The position numbers and the translations under genes were made by a program. DNA of 64,000 nt from Ypsolopha sequella (lineage: Eukaryota; Arthropoda; Insecta; Lepidoptera; Ypsolophidae), in contig CAKOHE010000063.1 of assembly GCA_934047225.1 (NCBI GenBank), positions 41,327 through 105,326 of the forward strand. The letters are read 5' to 3'. Below the pieces are notes generated by a model. The model did not search any database and was not told the DNA's origin. It saw nothing but the letters and a program-made list of their open reading frames with translations. Shown in pieces: positions 54,396 through 64,000 of the stretch (its first letter is position 1; every line of letters starts with the position of its first letter).

Positions 54396-55508
54396 TGTTA
54401 ATTGCTATATATTTGAAACAAATGTTTGTATAATTCAGTTGACATGTAAAACAAGGAATGAAAAATACTAGTTTGGACTGTGTTAGCTTTACGTTATTTT
54501 AGAATATTTTTTTTCGAGGAGATTAGATCCATAAAAGTTTTCATAACACAACAGAGTTATGAAACTCAGTACAACAGTAAGCTCACGGTATACACGCGGG
54601 ATGCCTATAAGAACTCTGACTTTGCATGATAATAAAAATAATATTTAATAAGAAAACGTGGATCCTTCACCTATCTCAGAGCAACAATCAATCAATCAAT
54701 GACACCTCGCAACCGGGTCCTAGCACTAGCACACATACAACTGAACAAATCGTGCGACTAAAAATACCGAGTGGGCGAATTTAAAGTATGAAATCGAAAA
54801 TACTTCACCAAAAATCAAAAAATAGGTGCGACGAAGAGCGAAGCGAGAAGGAGCGAGTTAGGTTTACATGTAATATAAAATAAGGAGCGGAAATAAGCGG
54901 AAAAAAATTGGGTTTTTTCGAATCCATTTACTCCACTAAAACGTCATCTACGTATTTCATTTTTGGGTAAATGTTTATTGAGTATTTGATTAAAATTTTC
55001 ACTGAAGGAAAACGCGATTGGATGAAATTTACTTGATAGAATTTAATTCCGAAAAGACCTCTAAATTGTTTTATTTTTTCCTGTAATTCTGAAATCCTAA
55101 CTAATTTCATTGTCAAATTGCATTTAAAATGTGGATATTATGTATTTGTAAAGTCTCCTTAAAAAACGTTTTGACAAAATTGATTTAGTACATTTTATAT
55201 TAATAAAAAACCGACTATTTTACTACTTTTCCACGAATCCGTCCCACTCGCACTGAGGGTTTCTTCGCATATGGAGTAACAGGGACGCTAAAACTTTTAC
55301 GTAGCGCCTTAAAATCAAATTGACACTAAAATAGAAAATTGTCTGCCTGAGAATTATCAACTCAACTCAAATTTGTAATTTCAAGTCACCGTTTACAACA
55401 TTTTTATTCGCTCACAATCTTTCGCCCACTTAGTATTTTAGTAAGCTATATTCAGTATTTTTGACACCATATATTTGAATTTATATTCGCTCATTTAAAT
55501 ACTACGCC
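54396..55508. other. Gene-free stretch
   Basis: AT-rich; near 55200-55270 there is a distant relative of the 'tgcgagtc' repeat. No gene. Confidence 0.4.
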
Positions 55509-55656
55509 TATAATTTTAGTTTTAGTGCCGTCGAAACCTAAATTATTCCAAAGTAATTTAGCTTCTTTTTTTAATACTTATGAACTATTTTGTAATAAAC
55601 AAAATTTAGTTTTGACAGTTCTTAGATTGCAATGAAAGCCTTCAGAGTCAGCTTTG
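55509..55656. mobile_element. MITE, family 1, copy 3
   Basis: Body matches copies 1 and 2 ('aattttagttttagtgc', 'gaagccttcaga'-type right end); the left terminal bases are lost. Confidence 0.75.
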
Positions 55657-55702
55657 TTAGCTCATAATGGTTACCAAGTGTATTAAATATTTTTTCAATG
55701 CA

Positions 55703-56090
55703 TGTGCTCGTAAAGGCCCACTTTTTATGCATCAAAACCGAACAAAAAGTCGATTATTTTGCCCTAGGGCTTTATTATTCTTTTTTTTTATTTATTTAGG
55801 TATAATGGTTGGCTAACCTGCAGCCTTTCCTGTGTACCATAGATATTATACTTTTTTTTCCACTGTTTAACGGCTCTGGATACAGTCCTTTTGAGCCAAC
55901 TACAATTTAAAGTCCACAAGATTATATTTATTTTCATTTCCTCACACCATGCATTGAAAAACGTAGTATGATACACGGGCGTAAAAGCAATAAATTACTC
56001 GGTTACGTTTAAAACACTCGCTACGCTCGTGTTTTAAATCGTCCTCGTAATTTATTTCTTTTCGCCCTAGTAGCATAAACTACTATTAGC
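55703..56090. repeat. Dispersed repeat family 2, copy 2
   Basis: The partner of 29656-30040. This copy keeps an inner palindrome absent from the other: 'gggcgtaaaa...aataaattac' against 'gtaatttatt...ttttcgccc' around 'aacactcgctacgctcgtgt'. Confidence 0.8.
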
Positions 56091-56540
56091 TGTACTTCCA
56101 AATGCTTTACAAGAGCGTGCTTAGATATTGCTCATATTATGATCCAATGTAATAAACTTCCCTATTTGTACTAACTCGGTTTTTTAGTAGGAATAGTTTA
56201 TATTGGTTCATTTATCGGAATCAATTCTTATTAGTACGAAGTACAGCTACTGGCCCCGAACCTATTTTAATGTACGGCGGTCGGTGGCGAATCACGTGAG
56301 GTCACGATTATAGCCGCTCAGTTGCATCGTAAATAAATACGTCGCGGTGAATTGGCGGGGGCTGAGATAGCGATAAATACCTACAGGTCCCGGATAACCT
56401 GCCTTTAATGACTATATCCCTAGGCATTCCCTGTCCCCAGGAAACAAACTATAGTCTTATGACAAAGTAAACCATTACAACAGTGAAAGAACTTTCAAAA
56501 TTGGTTTAGTAGTTCCAGCACCCGTAGTACAGTGTTTAAC

Positions 56541-56655
56541 CGCGACGCGACTTAGTTGAATCACAAGTCTATTGCGAGGAGCTTGACACGATATTTTTGC
56601 GATTAAACAGTATGCCACGCTCCTCGCACCTGTGATTCAACTAAGTCGCGTCGCA
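56541..56655. repeat. Inverted repeat of about 115 bp
   Basis: 'cgacgcgacttagttgaatc' is mirrored by 'gattcaactaagtcgcgtcg'; the arms extend to 'gcgaggagc'/'gctcctcgc' with a gap. MITE-like. Confidence 0.8.
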
Positions 56656-56879
56656 CGGGTGCAGAGCAGCTCTTTATAATATTAGAGGTTGACGTTATGT
56701 ATGAAAAATGAGCCGTTCTCAATTGTCACTGCAATTTTTAAAACAGTGTCAATTTTATGATATACTGCTTAAAAAAAAGCGGGATATCAACAGCCACTTA
56801 AAAGAAATGTATAAACTTAAATTTCTTAAATATTTTGATACCGTACAAAAAGAATTGTCGTCTCAGTTGTACGCTAATG

Positions 56880-57120
56880 CATAAAATCGAATAAAAATTA
56901 AAATAACTTTATCTATCGCCCAACCTATACTTCCTATCCGTATTGAAATTTTGGGTAATCAACATGTTTCAAAAATACAACAAAGCACTCAGAAATCTTG
57001 TATTTTGTTGTCCAAAACGGCTCATTTCCACACAGATTTTTCTCAAATAACAATTTTTTTTTAAGAATTTGAATACGTATTGACCCCGTGGTAGTTCATA
57101 AACATTTGAATAATGCAGTA
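56880..57120. repeat. Dispersed repeat family 3, left flank of BEL-1
   Basis: Diverged copy of 46340-46553. It ends at 'aatgcagta', the exact point where BEL-1 begins; in the uninterrupted copy that word is followed by 'ttttggtatat'. Confidence 0.65.
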
Positions 57121-57525
57121 TGGTTGCGCTCACTGTTAGATTGACTTGCAATTAATTTAGTTTTACGTTTAGATCATAGATGGAGCCATAGGTTTTCAAT
57201 TGCTTGACACAACACGAGAATCCTATCATTTCCATATCTTCCATCCCTTACGCACATACGGTACCTTGCGCGCGAGTAAGAGAGAAGAGACAACGCGACG
57301 CTGTGATTGGTGAAAAACAAACCATATATGGTCTTGAAGTTCGTCATTCAGGTTGGAATGATGTACATATTATTTTTACTAGACAATATCAAAAGATTTC
57401 TCAGCCAGTTAACTAAATCAGTGGTTTTTTAGAGCAAAAACATTATCTATTCAGTGTGTGTCGCAGTGCCGCTATTATATTTTTACCGGATCGCACCCGG
57501 AGACGGAGTTTTATTGAAAACAACA
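57121..57525 (+). repeat. 5' LTR of BEL-1, about 405 bp
   Basis: It begins TGGTTGCGCT. The first 270 bp are identical to 63731-64000, where the window ends. The right edge is placed at 'aacaaca' before the primer-binding site by the TG...CA rule and could move by a few bases. Confidence 0.88.
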
Positions 57526-58213
57526 GGGCGCCCTGAACCAGGCACGACGCAGGAACAGCAGGTTCCTCTCATCACAAAATCAGGAAGAATCTAAGAGAAA
57601 GGATCCGCTCAGCATCAAATCAAGGTAAGGTACCATTTTTATGTGCTTTCCTAGGCAGTTTTGCCTTTTACTTCAGTTCCCTTTATTTTCCTCTCGTGTT
57701 GGTTATTTGGCGACTGTAATTACCGCAGGTCCTTCGAAACGTAAAAAAAAATAAGTTATCTTGCGTAACCATTTGGTTCTTCGAACCGGAGTCTTGAACC
57801 TTGTTTATAAGTTTATTTGAAAATCTAAAAATTTGGCATATTAGAGAAATCTTTCACGTCCATCTTTGTTTGTATCATATAACCCAACCGAATGAAAATA
57901 CCTCGCTATCGACGAGTCATATCACTGCATTCGCATGATTATTTTATTTAGTCGCATTATTTAACTTGTCTGTCAAATTTCAACCGCTGTTGACAAATAA
58001 AATTTTGCTTGATAATAAAACTCAGCTGAAGAAATCTAATATTAAACACATTTGTTTGTTTTGAACTCGCTTTTACGTCATTTATAATTATAATATTACT
58101 ACATATAAAGGAAGCTGTGTGTGAAGCTTCGCCCGCCCGCTGCCGCTGTTTGCTTATCGCTATTTACAAATTATTTAATTTAGTTCGTTGTATTTAAACC
58201 GCCGTTTTTTAAA
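57526..58213 (+). other. BEL-1 leader with primer-binding site and possible intron
   Basis: The likely primer-binding site is 'ggcgccctgaaccaggca' at about 57527-57544, similar in its first bases to the GGCGCCC class used by tRNA-Lys-primed elements; the tRNA is not certain. A strong donor-like AAGGTAAGG near 57624-57632 and an acceptor-like 'ttatttaatttag' near 58182 would allow a leader intron. Confidence 0.55.
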
Positions 58214-61200
58214 ATGGATCAAGCAGCACTTTTAAATCTAAAATCACGCCGTGAAGCTTATTTTGAAAGGATTCAGGATATTTATGACATGGCGAAGAAG
58301 AATTTGACCTCAGAGAGTTCAATCGAAAATTTTCTAGCTAATGTGGAGTCTTTAGAATCTATTAAACAAGATTATCTTCAAACTATTGAACAAATTAACA
58401 CTGTTCAGTGTCAAATGGATCCCCAATTTAAACCAAACCATAAAACTTGGATTGCATTTGATCAAATGTACAGCATGATTAAAAGAAAAATAAATAAATA
58501 TTCTCAGAAGCCTGAACTGAAACAGGATTCTGAACAATTTCAAAGTAGCAAAGCAAAACTAGCACCAATGGTTGTTGGAGAATTTAATGGTGATGTACGG
58601 AACTGGCCACTTTTCTATGCCTCTTTCAAAAATGTTATTCATAATAACCCATCGCTTTCTAATGGTGAAAAGGTTTACTATTTGATCGGTAAACTAACAG
58701 GTCAAGCGAAATCGGTCTGCTCCGGGTTCACTATTTGTGGTGATAGCTATGAACAAATATATGATGCACTAGTGTCTAGGTATGAAGACAAGCGTCACCT
58801 CGCATCTACATACCTTGACCAGATTTTTGATATGAAGCCTATTTCTGCTGCAACTCCCCAGGCATTAACTCACTTTATAGATACTTTTGCTTCATCAGTT
58901 GCAGACTTAAAGAATTTGAAAATTGAAGATCTCTGTGATCACATTTTTCTTTATGCAGCATTAAGAAAGCTTGATGCCGAAACCTCTCGTCTTTTCGATA
59001 TGGATAACAAAGACAATGATTTTCCTTCATACAACACACTAATTGACTTTGTTCGTCACCAAACTAAGATACTAGGACGCCGGAAACCAGTGTCCACCCC
59101 TCGCACAGATAACCTTAAAACTAAACAAACTAATGTTTATGCCTCAATTGCTACTGGAAATAACAGTAACAATAGCAATAATTCACCGCTTTGCATATTA
59201 TGCAATTTAACTCATGACAACTTGTATAAATGCTTAGTCTTTCTAAAATACTCTCCTAATGAAAGATACAATTTTGTCAAAGCAAATAATTTCTGCTTTA
59301 ACTGTCTGAGTGATAGACATAGAACTCCAAATTGTAATTCGCACACACTTTGTCGTAAATGCAACGGCAAACATCATACTTTATTGCATTTTGAAAGTAA
59401 AGTCACTGCCGCCACTGTCACAACTGAAGAGTTTCATCCAACCGCTTGTTCATCTTCCGCACTGCTGAGCCAGCAGTTCCCGCAGCAGTCTCCACAGCAG
59501 TCCCCGCACTTCCCGCACTCAGCTCTTGTCATGTCTCCACTGCCACTTCAAACGGAGCAGCTTTCGCTTCCGCCTTACTCGATGGATAGTAACACTGATG
59601 CTGCTCACATGCAACAAAACTCATTACCAAGCGACGTGGCATTGTGTTCCTTGTCATCTTCTCAGCATGTCTCCCTCACTGCTGCTTCTCCGAATAGCAC
59701 TTCAGCTAATATACCGTCGGCCTGCACAACCATTTTACTGGCAACAGCACGTGTTATAGTAGTTGATTCACAGGGAAATGAACATTTAGTGCGCTGCCTC
59801 CTGGATAATGCATCACAGAGTCATTTTCTCACCCGTGACTGTTGTCATAGATTAGGATTAGATTCAGATCAACGCCCTACTCGGGCTGTAGTGAAAGGTA
59901 TTGGTGGTTCATCTAAGGTTATACAGGGGTCAGTTAATGTAAAGTTTTCATCTCGTTTCAACCGAAACATATCTTTTGAAATCAATACTTTAGTTGTTGA
60001 TAAAGTGACAGAACAGCTACCAACGGTAGCTGTTGATGTTTCAAAGCTTACAAATTTTGTTAATTTGCCACTAGCAGATGATACCTATGCTGTCCCTGGA
60101 AACATTGACATGCTCGTAGGTGCATCTCTATTTTCACATCTTTTGCTACCAAATAAGGTACAAGGTAACCGCACCGCAACCGCATTTGAAACCACACCGC
60201 ACGCCTTAGAAACTGTTTTAGGCTATATTGTCTTGGGTTCAGCGCCCGCTTTGCTTGAAAATGACATTATGGTGTCCTACTGCTGCGCTATAGCCAAAGA
60301 GCCAATAGACACTTACGTGAAAAAATTCTGGGAACTCGAAGAAATTACTGGACCTTCCTTGCAGAGTCCAGAAGATCGCGAGTGCGAAGAAATATATAAT
60401 AGTACGACTACGCGCGACCCATCGAATGGTAGATATACTGTTGCACTGCCGTTCAGTGGTGATGCTTCCACACTTGGAGACTCGCTTGCTACTGCTAAAA
60501 AACGGTTCTTTTGCTTGGAACGCAAGCTGGAAGCTTCTCCAGACTTTCGGAGAGCATACGACAACATTATAACAGAATATATTGAAAAGGGGTATTTATC
60601 TCCTGCTCATCCTTTACCTAATGGTACACCATTTTACGTCATTCCTACGCATGGTGTCGAAAGACAGGATAAAACAACTACCAAATTAAGAATATGTCTA
60701 GATGCTAGCGCTAAAACTAGCACTTCGATATCATTGAACCATATCTTGTATAGGGGTGAAAATTTACAAGGTAACTTGTTTAAAATTTTAATAAACTTTC
60801 GCTTGTTTCCTGTTGCCTTATCAGCCGATGTTCGGTCTATGTTTCTATGTATTGGAATGCGTGAATGTGATCGAAAATTTCAGCGTATTTTATACCGCTT
60901 TTCGCCTCGGGAACCGCTTGTTGAATACGAATTTAACCGTGTTTGTTTCGGCCTTAAATCAAGTCCGTTTCATGCACTGCGTACTATCAAACAGCTTGCT
61001 TTAGATGAAGTGGATAATTATCCTAGAGCAAAAGATATTGTGGATAGAGGCCTGTATATGGACGATGTTGTTTATAGCGTCGAAACAGAAAGGGAAGCTA
61101 AAGAAACTGCCAGTCAGATCATTTCTTTATTTAAAGCCGGCCAATTTGACTTGGTTAAATGGACCAGCAACTCTCAAGCGGTTTTAGATTCGATCCCAGA

Positions 61201-63628
61201 CTCACATCGCCTTTCAGCAGTCAAAGAATTCGATGAAACGGATGTACACAAGGTTCTTGGACTGACTTGGTCACCTGCCGCCGATGAGTTCAGTCTGAAA
61301 ATTTCGCCACCCGGTAACGAAATCTGTAGCAAACGGAAAATATTGTCGTGCATAGCGCGGGTTTGGGATGTTATGGGATTTATTGCCCCTGTTGTCCTTT
61401 ATGCCAAACTTTTAATAAAACGACTGTGGCTTTGCAAATGTGACTGGGATGATATTCCACCTGATGACATTCTAAAGCTGTGGTCACAGTTTCACAGTGA
61501 GTTGCACTTTCTTGACGGTATCAAAATTCCACGCCATGTGGGAATAACTAGTCGCAGTATTGTCACCTTAGTGGGGTTCGCGGACGCAAGCACCTTAGCA
61601 TATGGAGGGGTGGTCTATTTTCATGTGAAAAATAACGGAGTCAATACCGTGTATATTATTTCTGCCAAGTCGAAAGTCGCCCCGGTTAAAGTAATTTCAA
61701 CGGCCCGGCTTGAACTCTCCGCTGCGCTCGTCCTAGCTCAACTTATTCGCGTCATTCTGGAAACTTGTGAAAATCGGATTAAGTTCGAAGACATTTACGC
61801 ATTTTCTGATTCGACAGTAGCACTTTGTTGGATTCATTCATCTCCGCACCGATGGGGTACATTCGTTGCAAACAGAGTGACCAAAATTCAAAAGAATTTA
61901 GCCTCACAACATTTTCGACATGTGGCTGGAATAGATAATTCTGCAGATTGTTTGTCACGAGGTCTCACACCCGCTCAAATAATTGATCATTCGCTTTGGT
62001 TTAATGGCCCAAATTGGCTTAAGTTAGATCCCCCGGCATGGCCTGTAGTTAACTTTAATCCCGCGACCATATCTAATCCTCCGGAGGAAAAGACACAATC
62101 TCTGGCTTTGACAACCTCGCGAGTGGAAACTTCTCTTGAAAAAGCTGAATCTCCAATTATCAGGCTAGCTAATCGAATATCATCATGGTCTGGTGTATTG
62201 CGTGCCATTGTTTACGTTTATCGGTTTCTAAAAAAAATACCACCTCGCACTAATCCTAAAGAGGTTACATCTACCGATTTAGACAAAGCAGAAATTTTAT
62301 TGTTGCGTGAAATGCAAAAACTCTGTTACTCAGCAGAAATTCATAAATTAAAAACGGGTACACCGTGTACTCGCGGTTTGCAAAGGTTGAAACCGTTTCT
62401 TGACGAAAATGGCCTCATTCGTGTTGGAGGTCGTTTAGATAGGTCAGAGCTGACTTATCAGCAACAACACCCCGTTATACTCCCGGCCAACGGCCATATA
62501 GTTAGTCTAATCATCGACTACTATCATAAAATTTATTGTCATGCTGGTCCTGATCTACTTTTGTCAATTCTGCGACAAAAGTATTGGATATTTTCAGCAC
62601 GCAACATTATTCGGAGTAGGATTCACAAATGTATTCCTTGCTTTCGTCTGAGTCCGAGACCTATATATCCCGAGATGTCTTCTCATCAAGCCTGCCGTGT
62701 CGTACAATCAGTAAAACCTTTTATACACACGAGTACGGACTTCGCGGGGCCTCTTAAGGTCACTCCCTTTCGTGGTCGAGGAATTCGTTCTCAAAAGGCT
62801 TATATTTGTCTGTTCGTCTGCCTTACCACTAGGGCTATTCATATTGAACTTGCCTCAGACCTAAGTTCAGCATGCTTCTTATCGGCATTTAAACGTTTTT
62901 TGTCTCGTCGCGGTCCTGTGCTCCACTTGTATTCGGATAATGGGACAAACTACGTTGGTGCAAAGAAGCACTTAAATGAGATCCATAAATTTGTGTCTTC
63001 AGTACACCCTGAATTCAGTAATTTTATGTCTGAAAACCGCATTCAGTGGCATTTTAACGCACCAGCAGCGCCACATTTCAATGGTAACAGTGAGGCTAAT
63101 GTCAAAAGTTTGAAAGGACATCTCTTTAGAGTGATTGGAGACCAAATCCTCACTTATGAGGAATTAACAACCGTTATTGCGCAAGTTGAGGCGGTAATGA
63201 ACACACGGCCTCTTTGTAGAACTCTAACCAATGACCCGTCGGAACCACTGGCTTTAACTCCAGCTCATTTTTTGAATTATACTCCTTTAAAGTTTTTACC
63301 CGCGCCCACTGTTGAAGAGGAACGTCTTCATCTTTTGCCACGACATTCTTTATTAGATAAACTAGTACAATCATTTTGGAAGCGCTGGCGTGGCGAATAT
63401 TTACACACACTGCAGGTCCGAGAGAAATGGAATACTCCAACTACTCCGGTGTCAGTTGGTACCGTTGTTATCATTATAACTGAAAACGCGCCACCGCTGC
63501 ATTGGCCTATGGGAATCATAGAAGAGGTATTTTCTAAGGATGGAATTGTTCGTGTTGTCAGGGTTCGCACGGCCTCCGGTTCATATCTTCGTCCGGTTGT
63601 CCGTCTTTGTCCATTACCCAATCAATAA
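58214..63628 (+). CDS. BEL/Pao Gag-Pol polyprotein, intact (BEL-1)
   Basis: One open frame of 1,804 codons with every expected domain. Gag of the DUF1759 type (about 125-290, GEFNGDVRNWPLFYASF). Cysteine knuckles from Cys 327 to about 395 (CILCNLTHDNLYKC...CRKCNGKHHTLLH). A Gln/Pro/Ser-rich linker. Aspartic protease with LLDNAS (529-534), the DNA-S form seen in Pao proteases. Reverse transcriptase with YMDD (948-951). RNase H with VGFADAST. Integrase zinc finger (HKIYCHAG...CIPCF), integrase core with Asp 1509 (TDFAGPL), Asp 1575 (SDNGTNY) and Glu 1627 (NSEANV), then the C-terminal DUF5641-type domain (LVQSFWKRWRGEYL). No envelope-like gene follows. Identical LTR bases and the unbroken frame mark it as young and potentially autonomous. 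The ATG context is AAAATGG. Confidence 0.95.
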   Translation: MDQAALLNLKSRREAYFERIQDIYDMAKKNLTSESSIENFLANVESLESIKQDYLQTIEQINTVQCQMDPQFKPNHKTWIAFDQMYSMIKRKINKYSQKPELKQDSEQFQSSKAKLAPMVVGEFNGDVRNWPLFYASFKNVIHNNPSLSNGEKVYYLIGKLTGQAKSVCSGFTICGDSYEQIYDALVSRYEDKRHLASTYLDQIFDMKPISAATPQALTHFIDTFASSVADLKNLKIEDLCDHIFLYAALRKLDAETSRLFDMDNKDNDFPSYNTLIDFVRHQTKILGRRKPVSTPRTDNLKTKQTNVYASIATGNNSNNSNNSPLCILCNLTHDNLYKCLVFLKYSPNERYNFVKANNFCFNCLSDRHRTPNCNSHTLCRKCNGKHHTLLHFESKVTAATVTTEEFHPTACSSSALLSQQFPQQSPQQSPHFPHSALVMSPLPLQTEQLSLPPYSMDSNTDAAHMQQNSLPSDVALCSLSSSQHVSLTAASPNSTSANIPSACTTILLATARVIVVDSQGNEHLVRCLLDNASQSHFLTRDCCHRLGLDSDQRPTRAVVKGIGGSSKVIQGSVNVKFSSRFNRNISFEINTLVVDKVTEQLPTVAVDVSKLTNFVNLPLADDTYAVPGNIDMLVGASLFSHLLLPNKVQGNRTATAFETTPHALETVLGYIVLGSAPALLENDIMVSYCCAIAKEPIDTYVKKFWELEEITGPSLQSPEDRECEEIYNSTTTRDPSNGRYTVALPFSGDASTLGDSLATAKKRFFCLERKLEASPDFRRAYDNIITEYIEKGYLSPAHPLPNGTPFYVIPTHGVERQDKTTTKLRICLDASAKTSTSISLNHILYRGENLQGNLFKILINFRLFPVALSADVRSMFLCIGMRECDRKFQRILYRFSPREPLVEYEFNRVCFGLKSSPFHALRTIKQLALDEVDNYPRAKDIVDRGLYMDDVVYSVETEREAKETASQIISLFKAGQFDLVKWTSNSQAVLDSIPDSHRLSAVKEFDETDVHKVLGLTWSPAADEFSLKISPPGNEICSKRKILSCIARVWDVMGFIAPVVLYAKLLIKRLWLCKCDWDDIPPDDILKLWSQFHSELHFLDGIKIPRHVGITSRSIVTLVGFADASTLAYGGVVYFHVKNNGVNTVYIISAKSKVAPVKVISTARLELSAALVLAQLIRVILETCENRIKFEDIYAFSDSTVALCWIHSSPHRWGTFVANRVTKIQKNLASQHFRHVAGIDNSADCLSRGLTPAQIIDHSLWFNGPNWLKLDPPAWPVVNFNPATISNPPEEKTQSLALTTSRVETSLEKAESPIIRLANRISSWSGVLRAIVYVYRFLKKIPPRTNPKEVTSTDLDKAEILLLREMQKLCYSAEIHKLKTGTPCTRGLQRLKPFLDENGLIRVGGRLDRSELTYQQQHPVILPANGHIVSLIIDYYHKIYCHAGPDLLLSILRQKYWIFSARNIIRSRIHKCIPCFRLSPRPIYPEMSSHQACRVVQSVKPFIHTSTDFAGPLKVTPFRGRGIRSQKAYICLFVCLTTRAIHIELASDLSSACFLSAFKRFLSRRGPVLHLYSDNGTNYVGAKKHLNEIHKFVSSVHPEFSNFMSENRIQWHFNAPAAPHFNGNSEANVKSLKGHLFRVIGDQILTYEELTTVIAQVEAVMNTRPLCRTLTNDPSEPLALTPAHFLNYTPLKFLPAPTVEEERLHLLPRHSLLDKLVQSFWKRWRGEYLHTLQVREKWNTPTTPVSVGTVVIIITENAPPLHWPMGIIEEVFSKDGIVRVVRVRTASGSYLRPVVRLCPLPNQ

Positions 63629-63730
63629 CTTTAAACATAACTTTCTATTTATCAGTGTAAATACTAGAATTAATCAAATTTGTTAGTTTAATAATTTTTT
63701 TTAAAGGCAAGCCTTTAAAGGGGGGCAAAA
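63629..63730 (+). other. BEL-1 3' untranslated region with palindrome and polypurine tract
   Basis: The polypurine tract 'aaaggggggcaaaa' (63717-63730) abuts the 3' LTR and would prime plus-strand DNA. Overlapping its start is a perfect palindrome, TTTAAAGGC-AA-GCCTTTAAA, at 63700-63719. Confidence 0.85.
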
Positions 63731-64000
63731 TGGTTGCGCTCACTGTTAGATTGACTTGCAATTAATTTAGTTTTACGTTTAGATCATAGATGGAGCCATA
63801 GGTTTTCAATTGCTTGACACAACACGAGAATCCTATCATTTCCATATCTTCCATCCCTTACGCACATACGGTACCTTGCGCGCGAGTAAGAGAGAAGAGA
63901 CAACGCGACGCTGTGATTGGTGAAAAACAAACCATATATGGTCTTGAAGTTCGTCATTCAGGTTGGAATGATGTACATATTATTTTTACTAGACAATATC
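63731..64000 (+). repeat. 3' LTR of BEL-1, cut by window end
   Basis: The first 270 bases are identical to 57121-57390. About 135 bp and the right target duplication lie outside the window. Confidence 0.95.

Overview
This is eukaryotic, almost certainly insect and most likely lepidopteran, nuclear DNA. It has no operons, long AT-rich gene-poor stretches, and dense mobile DNA of insect types: BEL/Pao, mag-like Ty3/gypsy with LTRs of only 89-90 bp, jockey- and CR1/L2-like LINE pieces, a decayed mariner, an hAT MITE and several other fold-back MITEs. It also carries a dispersed repeat with a 'ccaagtgcgagtc' core that I associate with moth and butterfly genomes. The order-level call is inference; the repeat types are seen in the sequence.

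Layout. 1-3.4 kb: a tRNA-like SINE head and a near-perfect 966-bp fold-back repeat. 3.4-4.75 kb (minus): the 3' exon of an Sm D1 (SNRPD1-type) spliceosomal gene, the only host gene recognised. Its RGG tail is a 36/57-bp coding minisatellite split by an antisense LINE fragment. 5.4-11.7 kb (minus): a complete BEL/Pao element with identical LTRs, a 5-bp target duplication and one long open frame from which the integrase is missing. 13.2-15.9 kb: a non-coding LTR-bounded element whose inside is three tiers of tandem repeat. 16.1-16.35 kb: a possible solo LTR. 16.5-21.2 kb (plus): a 5'-truncated mag-like gypsy in which 13 codons of the reverse transcriptase have been amplified to 30 tandem copies. 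22.5-26.4 kb (plus): a decayed BEL/Pao split by a 1,525-bp solo-LTR-like insertion. 26.4-31.6 kb: gene-free, with dispersed repeats and MITEs. 31.6-36.1 kb (minus): a complete mag-like gypsy with identical 89-bp LTRs, nested in a MITE-like element. 36.2-57 kb: LINE scraps, MITEs, a mariner pseudogene and a 12 x 51-bp satellite, with no convincing host gene. 57.1-64 kb (plus): an intact, probably very young BEL/Pao with an open 1,804-codon polyprotein; its 3' LTR is cut by the window end.

The elements record nesting: solo LTR inside BEL, gypsy inside MITE, BEL inside an older dispersed repeat, LINE inside a host coding minisatellite. In-frame tandem amplification of coding DNA occurs twice (Sm D1 tail; gypsy reverse transcriptase). 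No bacterial-type genes, CRISPR arrays, rRNA or genuine tRNA genes were seen. The strongest leads are the 30-copy amplification, the integrase-less but LTR-identical BEL, the satellite-filled LTR element and the remodelled Sm D1 tail.
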